A stretch of DNA of 11,779 bases, from contig CAZMRY010000041.1 in the NCBI GenBank assembly GCA_964568815.1, positions 1 to 11,779 of the forward strand, written 5' to 3'. A model generated the notes under the pieces. The model was not told where the DNA came from. It ran no database searches and saw only the letters and a program-made list of their open reading frames with translations. This document shows, piece after piece, positions 1-5,871 of this stretch (positions are counted from its first letter, which is position 1; every line of letters begins with the position of its first letter). Position numbers and translations under genes: made by a program. The stretch comes from RGIG8700 sp964568815. GTDB lineage: Bacteria; Bacillota; Clostridia; RGIG6154.

Positions 1-1035
1 ATCCTCGCTTGCCCCTAAAATATATTCTGCGTTTTCAATTCCGTTTAATTTTGCATTTGTTTTGGCATCTTCTACTGCAGACTCAACTATTTCAACCCCT
101 GTTATTTTTTTTGCCTTATCTGAAAGATAAAGACCAATTGAGCCGATACCGCAGTAAAGGTCCATTAAATGACCGCAGTTTTCCCCTAAAAGCTCCCCTG
201 CCTTGTTGTAGAGGACCTCTGTCTGTTTTGAATTAACCTGAAAGAATGAATGAGGGGAAATATTGAATTTTGTGTTTCCTATATAGCCCTCTATGGTATC
301 TGTGCCGTATATGGTTATATTTTTTTCGCCGAGTATTACATTTGTGTCCTTACTGTTTACATTTATTATAATGCTTTTTATTTCAGGACAGACAGCTAAA
401 AGCTCCTTTGTTAAAACATTTGTGAAAGGCAGCTTTGATGTTTTTGAAACTAAAACAACCATAGTATTGTTTTTTGAATGTCTTGTATATAAATGACGGA
501 TTTGTGCCTTTGTTTTTTTGATGTAGTCAGAAACAACCTTTAAAATTTCTTCGTCTTTCTCATTTTGCATAAGACAGGAATTAATTGGCACAAGTCTGTG
601 ACTTCTTGATGCATAAAAACCATAGGTTTCACCCTCAAAGGGGTACTGTGCCTTGTTCCTGTAGTTATATGGATTTTCCGCACCTATGCAGTCTGCCACC
701 TCAACAGGAACAGAGCAGTATTTTTTCATACATTCCTCTACCTGTTTTTTCTTGATTTCAAGCTGTTTTTTGTAAGAAAGGTGCAGAAAATTACACCCAC
801 CGCACTTAAAAAATGCAGGGCATTTTGGTTCACATCTTTCCTCTGACTTTGTTATAAGCTTTTCGATTTTGCCGAATGCATGAGTAGATAAAACCTTTAA
901 TATTTTAATTTCCGCAGTTTCGCCTTTAATCAAATATGGCACGAAAACCGTAAAATTATCTATTTTTACTATTCCTTCACCGCCAAAGCCGTCATCAACG
1001 GCAGTTGCTGTATAAATTTCATTTTTCTTTATCAT
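1..1035 (-). CDS. rlmD: RlmD/RumA-type 23S rRNA (uracil-C5)-methyltransferase, C-terminus cut by window edge
   Basis: Visible part is 345 codons, open to the left edge. The family methylates C5 of a specific uracil in 23S rRNA with SAM, in the cytoplasm. Residues 6-60 fit a TRAM RNA-binding domain (conserved GFGGEG at 16-21). Cys72, Cys78 and Cys81 (CPAFFKCGGC) plus Cys154 (INSC) match the four [4Fe-4S] ligands of RumA. The sequence FFQVNSKQTEVLY and the SAM-binding motif DLYCGIG (292-298) follow. The catalytic cysteine region lies beyond the edge. Start: the ATG at 1035 is in frame and overlaps the preceding CE15 gene by 17 bases, so translation is probably coupled; the ribosome site is weak (AAAAGGC). 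Firmicutes paralogues (RlmCD) can modify two sites, so the exact target is uncertain; the family assignment is secure. Confidence 0.9.
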   Translation of the reverse strand, partial: MIKKNEIYTATAVDDGFGGEGIVKIDNFTVFVPYLIKGETAEIKILKVLSTHAFGKIEKLITKSEERCEPKCPAFFKCGGCNFLHLSYKKQLEIKKKQVEECMKKYCSVPVEVADCIGAENPYNYRNKAQYPFEGETYGFYASRSHRLVPINSCLMQNEKDEEILKVVSDYIKKTKAQIRHLYTRHSKNNTMVVLVSKTSKLPFTNVLTKELLAVCPEIKSIIINVNSKDTNVILGEKNITIYGTDTIEGYIGNTKFNISPHSFFQVNSKQTEVLYNKAGELLGENCGHLMDLYCGIGSIGLYLSDKAKKITGVEIVESAVEDAKTNAKLNGIENAEYILGASED

Positions 1036-2116
1036 TATTCATTTTGCCTTTTATGAATTTTATATATTTGCTCCAGTCATATCTGCTTAATGAGTGATTT
1101 CCATCCTTTAAGTGATAGCCGATTGTACCTTCGTGAAGCTCTTCGCCCGCTATTGGAAGTCTTTCTGGGTGAACAAAGCCCTTTTTACCATAAGCTTTAT
1201 AAACCTTATCTGCAAGCACACAACTATAGTATTCACCATTTGGATCTGCCCAACCATCAAGGCTTGAAGACGCAACATACAAATATCTGGGTGCTATAAG
1301 AGAAAGAAGAAAATGCTGGTCAAACTCAAGCTTATCTTCGTTATTTATGTATTCTCTGTATTTAAGAGAAAACCAGTAAGGGAAACAAGTGTTTACAGCC
1401 TCTATGCTTTCGCCTCTTTTGTTAAAGCTTAATGCTGCACCGCCACAGCCTGAATTGTTTGAAATTGTGTATTTAAAGCGAGTATCTCTTGCACCTGTTA
1501 AAAGTGCGGTTTTGCCCAGTCTTGAATGTCCCGCAGCAGCAATGTTTTCTTTATCAATTTCATCAACTGTCTGCATATAATCCATAAGCATTATGGCAAC
1601 AGTTGACCACAGGCAGATTTTTCCTGCTGTTTTTTCTTCTCTTTTTCCTATAAAGTGCCGTTCAAGACAGCTTATAAAACCGTCATCTTTATCGTCTGCA
1701 ACATCTTTGTAGCCAAAGGCTGTAATTGCAAAACCGTTGTCGCAGATTTCTTCAACAGGACAATATTTATTGGGAAATACAGACTCAAAGCTTATAAACA
1801 AAAATGCAGGACATTTGTTTTCACAAACAGGAACAAAGGTCACAAAAGGAATTTGTGCCGTTTCGTCCTCAAAAACAACATTAAGTCTGAGTTCTTTTTT
1901 TATAATATTGCCTGAAAGCCATTTTTCTTCATTTACAAGCTCAAACTCTGTTTTATACTGAACATTTTTCAGATGTCCGTACTCTTCATCAAGCAAAAGC
2001 TTTAAAATCTTTTCTCTTTCAAAATCTTTTATTTCAGCATATTCAGTTTTTTTAAAATCTTCGTATGTTCTTAAATCAGGCTTATAGTTTTCGTAAAATT
2101 CACTGTATGTTATCAT
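1019..2116 (-). CDS. CE15-like (glucuronoyl esterase family) alpha/beta hydrolase, cytoplasmic
   Basis: A 365-residue protein. The family cleaves ester links between 4-O-methyl-glucuronic acid of xylan and lignin alcohols. The nucleophile elbow is GHSRLGK, with Ser198. The oxyanion region SGCGGAAL (222-229), FPYWF (245-249), DQHFLLSLIAPR (266-277), WADPNGE (289-295) and the histidine block DGNHSL (His341) all follow the family order. The position 23 residues after the serine, where fungal enzymes carry the catalytic Glu, is Asn221. Asp287, 89 residues after it, fits the alternative acid position known from bacterial members. There is no signal peptide, although the best-studied members are secreted. 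A GGAGG site lies 4 bases before the ATG. It follows fba across a terminator-like hairpin and overlaps rlmD at its end. The fold is confident; the natural substrate is not. Confidence 0.82.
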   Translation of the reverse strand: MITYSEFYENYKPDLRTYEDFKKTEYAEIKDFEREKILKLLLDEEYGHLKNVQYKTEFELVNEEKWLSGNIIKKELRLNVVFEDETAQIPFVTFVPVCENKCPAFLFISFESVFPNKYCPVEEICDNGFAITAFGYKDVADDKDDGFISCLERHFIGKREEKTAGKICLWSTVAIMLMDYMQTVDEIDKENIAAAGHSRLGKTALLTGARDTRFKYTISNNSGCGGAALSFNKRGESIEAVNTCFPYWFSLKYREYINNEDKLEFDQHFLLSLIAPRYLYVASSSLDGWADPNGEYYSCVLADKVYKAYGKKGFVHPERLPIAGEELHEGTIGYHLKDGNHSLSRYDWSKYIKFIKGKMNNDKEK

Positions 2117-2125
2117 TTTTCCTCC

Positions 2126-2154
2126 AAAAAAATGCTCCCGGTCTTATCGGGAGC
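2126..2154 (-). terminator. Rho-independent terminator-like hairpin between fba and the CE15 gene
   Basis: On the minus strand a perfect 7-base stem GCTCCCG / CGGGAGC (2148-2154 with 2134-2140) with a 7-base loop is followed by A and seven T. It begins 7 bases after the fba stop codon. The T-run touches the GGAGG ribosome site of the CE15 gene, so no complete promoter fits between terminator and start codon. It may end most fba transcripts and let some through. Confidence 0.75.
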
Positions 2155-2155
2155 T

Positions 2156-2184
2156 ATTTTATTATGCTTTATTCACTGAGCCAA
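2156..2184 (-). promoter_or_regulatory. Possible weak promoter for the CE15 gene, at the end of fba
   Basis: Minus strand: TTGGCT (2179-2184, 4 of 6 to consensus), a 17-base spacer, and TAAAAT (2156-2161, 5 of 6). Predicted initiation near 2149 lies inside the first arm of the terminator stem, so such a transcript would lack an intact hairpin. In AT-rich DNA a match this weak can arise by chance. Confidence 0.3.
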
Positions 2185-3025
2185 AAAGTTCCATCTTTTC
2201 TTTAACTGTAGCCTTGATAGCTTCAACACCGGGAGCTAAAAGCTTTCTTGGGTCAAAGCCTTTGCCCTCTAAGTCTTTGCCTGCTTCAACATACTTTCTT
2301 GTTGCAGCTGCAAATGAAAGCTGACATTCTGTATTTACATTGATTTTTGAAACACCAAGTGAAATTGCTTTTTTAATCATATCTTCAGGAATACCTGTAC
2401 CGCCGTGAAGAACAAGTGGCATTGGAGTTGTTGCCTTTGAAATTTCTTCAAGAACATCAAATCTGAGACCTGCCCAGTTTGCAGGATATTTACCGTGAAT
2501 GTTACCGATACCTGCTGCAAGCATATCAACACCAAGGTCTGCAATCATTTTACATTCGTTAACATCTGCAACCTCGCCGCCGCCAACAACGCCGTCTTCT
2601 TCTCCGCCGATTGAGCCAACCTCTGCTTCAACAGAAATACCCTTTGAGTGAGCGATGTTGATGATTTCTTTTGTTTTTTCAATATTTTCTTCGATTGAGT
2701 AATGTGAACCGTCAAACATAACTGATGAAAAACCTGCTTCAATTACCTTTAAAGCGTGTTCATAGCTACCATGGTCAAGGTGGAGAGCAACAGGAACTGT
2801 TATTCCCATTTCTTTAATCATACCGTTAACCATACCAACGATTGTTGTGTATCCTGTCATATATTTACCTGCACCCTCAGATACACCTAAGATAACAGGT
2901 GAATTGTTTTCCTGTGCAGTCTGAAGAATAGCCTTTGTCCACTCAAGGTTGTTGATATTAAACTGACCAACTGCATATTTTCCTTCTTTTGCCTTTTTAA
3001 GCATTTCTGCTGCTGAAACTAACAT
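2162..3025 (-). CDS. fba: Class II fructose-1,6-bisphosphate aldolase
   Basis: A 287-residue zinc aldolase of glycolysis and gluconeogenesis that reversibly splits fructose 1,6-bisphosphate into dihydroxyacetone phosphate and glyceraldehyde 3-phosphate. Full length for the FbaA type. It begins LVSAAEMLKKAKEGKYAVGQ with FNINNLE next, and carries HLDHG (His85, zinc ligand), SVEAEVG (131-137), GNIHGKYP (His177), LHGGTGIP (His207) and KINVNTE (227-233, phosphate binding). The C-terminus (GSVNKA) matches Bacillus FbaA well. Tagatose-bisphosphate aldolases (GatY/KbaY) are close relatives, and the adjacent alpha-galactosidase makes that worth considering, but the sequence looks like FbaA. A GGAGG site precedes the ATG. 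The gene has its own consensus promoter at 3057-3085 and a terminator-like hairpin right behind it, so it can be expressed as a single-gene unit. Confidence 0.95.
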   Translation of the reverse strand: MLVSAAEMLKKAKEGKYAVGQFNINNLEWTKAILQTAQENNSPVILGVSEGAGKYMTGYTTIVGMVNGMIKEMGITVPVALHLDHGSYEHALKVIEAGFSSVMFDGSHYSIEENIEKTKEIINIAHSKGISVEAEVGSIGGEEDGVVGGGEVADVNECKMIADLGVDMLAAGIGNIHGKYPANWAGLRFDVLEEISKATTPMPLVLHGGTGIPEDMIKKAISLGVSKINVNTECQLSFAAATRKYVEAGKDLEGKGFDPRKLLAPGVEAIKATVKEKMELFGSVNKA

Positions 3026-3056
3026 TTGTTTTCCTCCAAAATTTTCAATTTTCTTT

Positions 3057-3085
3057 ATTATACATTTTTAAGATTAATATGTCAA
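3057..3085 (-). promoter_or_regulatory. Consensus sigma-A promoter of fba
   Basis: Minus strand: TTGACA (3080-3085), a spacer of exactly 17 bases, and TATAAT (3057-3062), a full match to both hexamers. The -35 box contains the TGA stop codon of the upstream alpha-galactosidase (3082-3084). Predicted initiation near 3050 leaves a leader of about 25 bases before the fba ATG. Confidence 0.92.
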
Positions 3086-5295
3086 CATTTTTCAAGAATA
3101 ATAAGCTGTGATTCATAGTCTTTACCATCAGAAATAACAAGACCGATATTCATAAGAACATCACCGCCGTATTTCTTACCGCTCGACTTTTCAATATACA
3201 TTGCATTTTCGTCAAGACCCTGGAATTTAAGTCTTTCCGGAGACTGATTTGCTCTGCCCATAACAGTAACATAAATTGTAACGCATTTTGATTTATCCTC
3301 TGCAACATAAGAGAAGCAGGCATTTTTGCTTCTGTAAACATTCTTTTCATCATAAGGCGAACGCAAACGGTACATCTGTCCGTAATGGATAGTATCTCTT
3401 AATTCTTTAAATTCCTTAATCTGCTCTTTCATAGCATCAAGCTCGCTCTGCGGAACAGATAAAAGGTCTATTTCATAACCAAAGGTTCCGCACATTGCCA
3501 CATATCCTCTTGTGGATAAAGGTGTGCTTCTTCCTATCTGATGATTAGGACTGAAGGAAACATGAGCACCCATTGTTGTTGCAGGCATAACCATACTTGT
3601 GCCGTACTGAATATAGCATCTTTCTATTGCGTCAGTATCATCACTGCACCAAACCTGAGGTACATAATAGAGCATACCTGCATCATATCTTCCGCCGCCG
3701 CCTGCACAGCCCTCTATAAGCACATCAGGGAACTTTGTTGTAATTTCTTCTAAAATATCATAAAGGTTTAAAACATATCTGTGAGAAATTTCACAGAACT
3801 GTTCAGGATTAAGCTCCATTGAACCGATTTCTGCAAAAATTCTGTTCATATCCCATTTAACATAGGAAATGTTTGCTTTTGTCAGCATATCTGTTAAAAA
3901 GCCTTTAATATAATCGCAAACATCTTTTCTTGTTAAATCTAAAAGATGCTGAAATCTGCCAAGAGTGTTTTCTCTTTCGGGAGCTTTTAATACCCAATCA
4001 GGGTGTTTTCTTATGAGCTCCGAGTCGGGAGAAATCATTTCAGGCTCATACCATACACCAAATTTAAGTCCAAGGTCATTAACCTTTTCAGCAAGTCCGT
4101 CAAGTCCGTTCGGAAGCTTTTCTCTGTTCTCAAACCAGTCACCAAGAGAGGTTTTATCGTCGTTTCTCTTGCCAAACCAGCCGTCATCCAAAACTAAAAG
4201 CTCAACACCGATTTCCTTTGCCTTTTCACCAAGTGCTAATATTTTTTCCTCGTTAAAGTCAAAATATGTAGCCTCCCAGTTATTTAAAAGAACAGGTCTG
4301 TGTGCATCTCTGTATTTACCGCGAACAAGTCTTGTTCTGTATAATTTATGGTAAATTCTTGACATTTTGCCAAGACCTTCATCAGAGTAAACCATTACAA
4401 CCTCAGGTGTTACAAAGGTTTCCCCTGCACCTAAATTCCAGCCAAAGTTGTTTGGGTTAATACCAATCATAACTCTTGAAGCATCGGCAGGATTAACTGC
4501 AACACCCTCATAGTGATTTCCGCTATAAAGTAAACTGAAGCCGTAAACCTCGCCCTCTGTTTCGGTCGCATTTGGTCTTGCAAGTCCTAAAAACGGACTA
4601 TAGCTGTGCGAGCTTACACCGTTTAAGGTTTCAATATGCTGAACACCGTTGAAAAGAGGGTTTTTTTGTATCTGTCTTTCTCTTGCCCATGCACCGTAAA
4701 GGTGAACCATATCATAGTCCTTATCAGGGAAATCAACACTCATTGAAAGGGCAGAATTTAACTTAACAGTTTCATCTCCACAGTTTTTGATTTCAACATT
4801 TCTTGTGATTGCGTCAAGCTCTTCAAAAACTGTATATCTTAATGTAAATTCCATATTTTCAGCATCATCTCTTAAAACTAATTCAAGAGTTGTTGCTTCG
4901 TCATCATTTTCTACATAGGTTGCTGGCAGACCTTTAAGTTTTGGCTTACCCTTATAGATTTTATGGGATTTATAATATGGGTATGTAGCATTACTGCCGT
5001 TTGGGTAAATTGCCTCAAAGGCTGTAGGTCTTCTGTCTACAGAGCCTGCAAAGGAATATTCCTGCAAACTGCCGTCACTTGTAAACCATCCGTCTTCACC
5101 CTTAACCTCTCTGTCAATGTTTGTATGTGCCAGCGACTTCAAAATCATTGTTTCGGCAATACTTTCAAGATTATTAATCTTCTTTCCGTAATGCAAATGA
5201 ATTGCAACTTTGTCCTCTAAAATAAAGAACACATAAGAGGAGCTTTTTGTCTTCAAATTAAAAGCCTTGTTTTTTTCATCATAAATAATTGGCAT
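3082..5295 (-). CDS. GH36 alpha-galactosidase
   Basis: A 737-residue retaining enzyme that removes terminal alpha-1,6-galactose from melibiose, raffinose-family sugars and galactomannan fragments. Order: N-terminal beta-supersandwich (about 1-330), TIM barrel (about 335-640), C-terminal beta domain. Key motifs: LVLDDGWFGKR (368-377), GVWYEPEM (413-420), KWDMNR with nucleophile Asp482, EGCAGGGGR (528-536) and WCSDDTDAIER with acid/base Asp552. The 70-residue gap between these acids equals that of the Geobacillus enzyme AgaA. No signal peptide, so cytoplasmic, acting on imported oligosaccharides. Start: an ATG seven codons upstream (5316) belongs to the ribosome site AAAGGAGAG and has none of its own; the ATG at 5295 sits 10 bases after AGGAG. 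Its leader is the outer edge of the four-helix cassette, and I see no promoter directly before it. Confidence 0.95.
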   Translation of the reverse strand: MPIIYDEKNKAFNLKTKSSSYVFFILEDKVAIHLHYGKKINNLESIAETMILKSLAHTNIDREVKGEDGWFTSDGSLQEYSFAGSVDRRPTAFEAIYPNGSNATYPYYKSHKIYKGKPKLKGLPATYVENDDEATTLELVLRDDAENMEFTLRYTVFEELDAITRNVEIKNCGDETVKLNSALSMSVDFPDKDYDMVHLYGAWARERQIQKNPLFNGVQHIETLNGVSSHSYSPFLGLARPNATETEGEVYGFSLLYSGNHYEGVAVNPADASRVMIGINPNNFGWNLGAGETFVTPEVVMVYSDEGLGKMSRIYHKLYRTRLVRGKYRDAHRPVLLNNWEATYFDFNEEKILALGEKAKEIGVELLVLDDGWFGKRNDDKTSLGDWFENREKLPNGLDGLAEKVNDLGLKFGVWYEPEMISPDSELIRKHPDWVLKAPERENTLGRFQHLLDLTRKDVCDYIKGFLTDMLTKANISYVKWDMNRIFAEIGSMELNPEQFCEISHRYVLNLYDILEEITTKFPDVLIEGCAGGGGRYDAGMLYYVPQVWCSDDTDAIERCYIQYGTSMVMPATTMGAHVSFSPNHQIGRSTPLSTRGYVAMCGTFGYEIDLLSVPQSELDAMKEQIKEFKELRDTIHYGQMYRLRSPYDEKNVYRSKNACFSYVAEDKSKCVTIYVTVMGRANQSPERLKFQGLDENAMYIEKSSGKKYGGDVLMNIGLVISDGKDYESQLIILEKC

Positions 5296-5305
5296 ATTTT
5301 TCTCT

Positions 5306-5310
5306 CTCCT
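5306..5310 (-). promoter_or_regulatory. Ribosome binding site fixing the alpha-galactosidase start
   Basis: AGGAG on the minus strand, 10 bases before the ATG at 5295. The upstream in-frame ATG (5314-5316) lies just before this site and cannot use it, which argues for the 737-residue form. Confidence 0.7.
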
Positions 5311-5319
5311 TTTCATCTC

Positions 5320-5395
5320 TACACCAAAGGTGTAACTTCACTCATAAAATGAACTTCACTGCTGAAAGCAACTTCACTGACGCAGTCAACTTCAC
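5320..5395. repeat. Left hairpin-repeat array of the four-helix cassette, 18-base period
   Basis: Four copies of ACTTCAC on the plus strand (5335-5341, 5353-5359, 5371-5377, 5389-5395), spaced exactly 18 bases apart. Before each lies a perfect small palindrome with a 3-base loop: TACACC-AAA-GGTGTA (5320-5334), TCAT-AAA-ATGA (5342-5352), TGCT-GAA-AGCA (5360-5370) and TGAC-GCA-GTCA (5378-5388). The arms differ in every unit but always stay complementary. The array starts next to the alpha-galactosidase ribosome site and ends 4 bases from the four-helix stop codon. Confidence 0.93.
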
Positions 5396-5399
5396 ATTC

Positions 5400-5753
5400 T
5401 CAGCTATTGTTTTTTGCAGTATTTATGGATTTTACAAGCATATATCTTATACTTCCGCACTCTTGCATAAGCGCTTTTTCCACATTGCTCGTTATACAGT
5501 CTGTGCCTGCAAGCAGCCCAATCCAATATTCAGTTTCTATACATTCCTTAAGTGCAATATGAAGCTTGTTAATAAAATCTGCTCTACTTGATGCATAATT
5601 TGCCTCATTAATATTAGCACCTATTGATGTTACACTCCTTGTAATTTGGCTTATAAGAACGCCTCTTCCTCTGCGTGAGTCTATTTCATCACACACTTTA
5701 ATCACTTTTATTGCCAAATCTTTAGACTTATCCCGAAGTTTTGATTCTTTCAT
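5400..5753 (-). CDS. Four-helix-bundle protein, 23S rRNA intervening-sequence (S23) family
   Basis: A 117-residue cytoplasmic protein of the family encoded in intervening sequences of some bacterial 23S rRNA genes, structurally related to Avd of diversity-generating retroelements. Probable helices: 5-25, 32-53, 57-84 and 89-113. Family signatures: RGRGVLISQITRSVTSIGAN (28-47), with INEA next, then SRADFINKLHIALKECIETE (56-75), with YWIGLL next. The basic face of helix 2 could bind nucleic acid. Biochemical function is unknown; binding the flanking repeat RNA or DNA is my inference. ATG at 5753 is preceded by AAAGGGG with a 7-base gap. It sits between two complementary hairpin arrays inside an operon of unrelated genes, in the same direction, so it probably shares the operon transcript. 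It does not sit in rRNA here, unlike the family's namesakes. Confidence 0.88.
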   Translation of the reverse strand: MKESKLRDKSKDLAIKVIKVCDEIDSRRGRGVLISQITRSVTSIGANINEANYASSRADFINKLHIALKECIETEYWIGLLAGTDCITSNVEKALMQECGSIRYMLVKSINTAKNNS

Positions 5754-5767
5754 TTACTTACCCCTTT

Positions 5768-5856
5768 GTGAAGTTTTTGCCTTGCAAAAGTGAAGTTCTT
5801 CATTACATTCATAGTGAAGTTGTTTCACAGTGAAGTTTTACAAAGCAAAGTGAATA
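5768..5856. repeat. Right hairpin-repeat array of the four-helix cassette, inverted core
   Basis: Plus-strand GTGAAGT (reverse complement of the left core) occurs at 5768-5774, 5790-5796, 5814-5820 and 5830-5836, with a decayed copy GTGAATA at 5850-5856. Intervals of 22, 24, 16 and 20 bases are less regular than on the left. Inserts: TTTTGC-CTT-GCAAAA (5775-5789, perfect), TGT-TTC-ACA (5821-5829, perfect) and 5837-5849, which on the minus-strand RNA forms UUUGC-UUU-GUAAA with one G-U pair. The 17-base insert at 5797-5813 is not a simple palindrome. Confidence 0.88.
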
Positions 5857-5871
5857 AATTTGCAAGCGGAT

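Larger units (their letters stand above)
5320..5856 (-). mobile_element. Putative four-helix-bundle cassette with inverted hairpin arrays
   Basis: A 537-base unit: a small gene (5400-5753) with an ACTTCAC array on its 5' side and the complementary GTGAAGT array on its 3' side, as read on the gene's strand. The arrays could pair over long range. The unit fills the entire gap between the S41 protease and the alpha-galactosidase and touches no coding sequence. No transposase, integrase or convincing target duplication is visible, so mobility is inferred from the discrete structure and from the protein family's link with intervening sequences in 23S rRNA. Confidence 0.6.

Noticed and set aside
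9..496. Plus-strand open frames at the left edge
   Set aside because: They are antisense to the methyltransferase, which has intact family motifs on the minus strand. They lack ribosome sites and resemble no family.
3965..4354. A 129-codon plus-strand open frame inside the alpha-galactosidase
   Set aside because: It is antisense to the conserved TIM-barrel region (including LVLDDGW). The composition is serine-rich noise and there is no ribosome site.
5320..5395. CRISPR-like regular repeats and spacers
   Set aside because: The constant part is only 7 bases, the inserts are about 11 bases and self-complementary, and no cas gene is present. Real CRISPR repeats and spacers are each over 20 bases.
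5317..5400. A separate promoter for the alpha-galactosidase within the left array (TTGACT near 5383-5388)
   Set aside because: The TTGACT on the minus strand is part of a cassette hairpin and core, and no -10-like hexamer lies 16-18 bases downstream.
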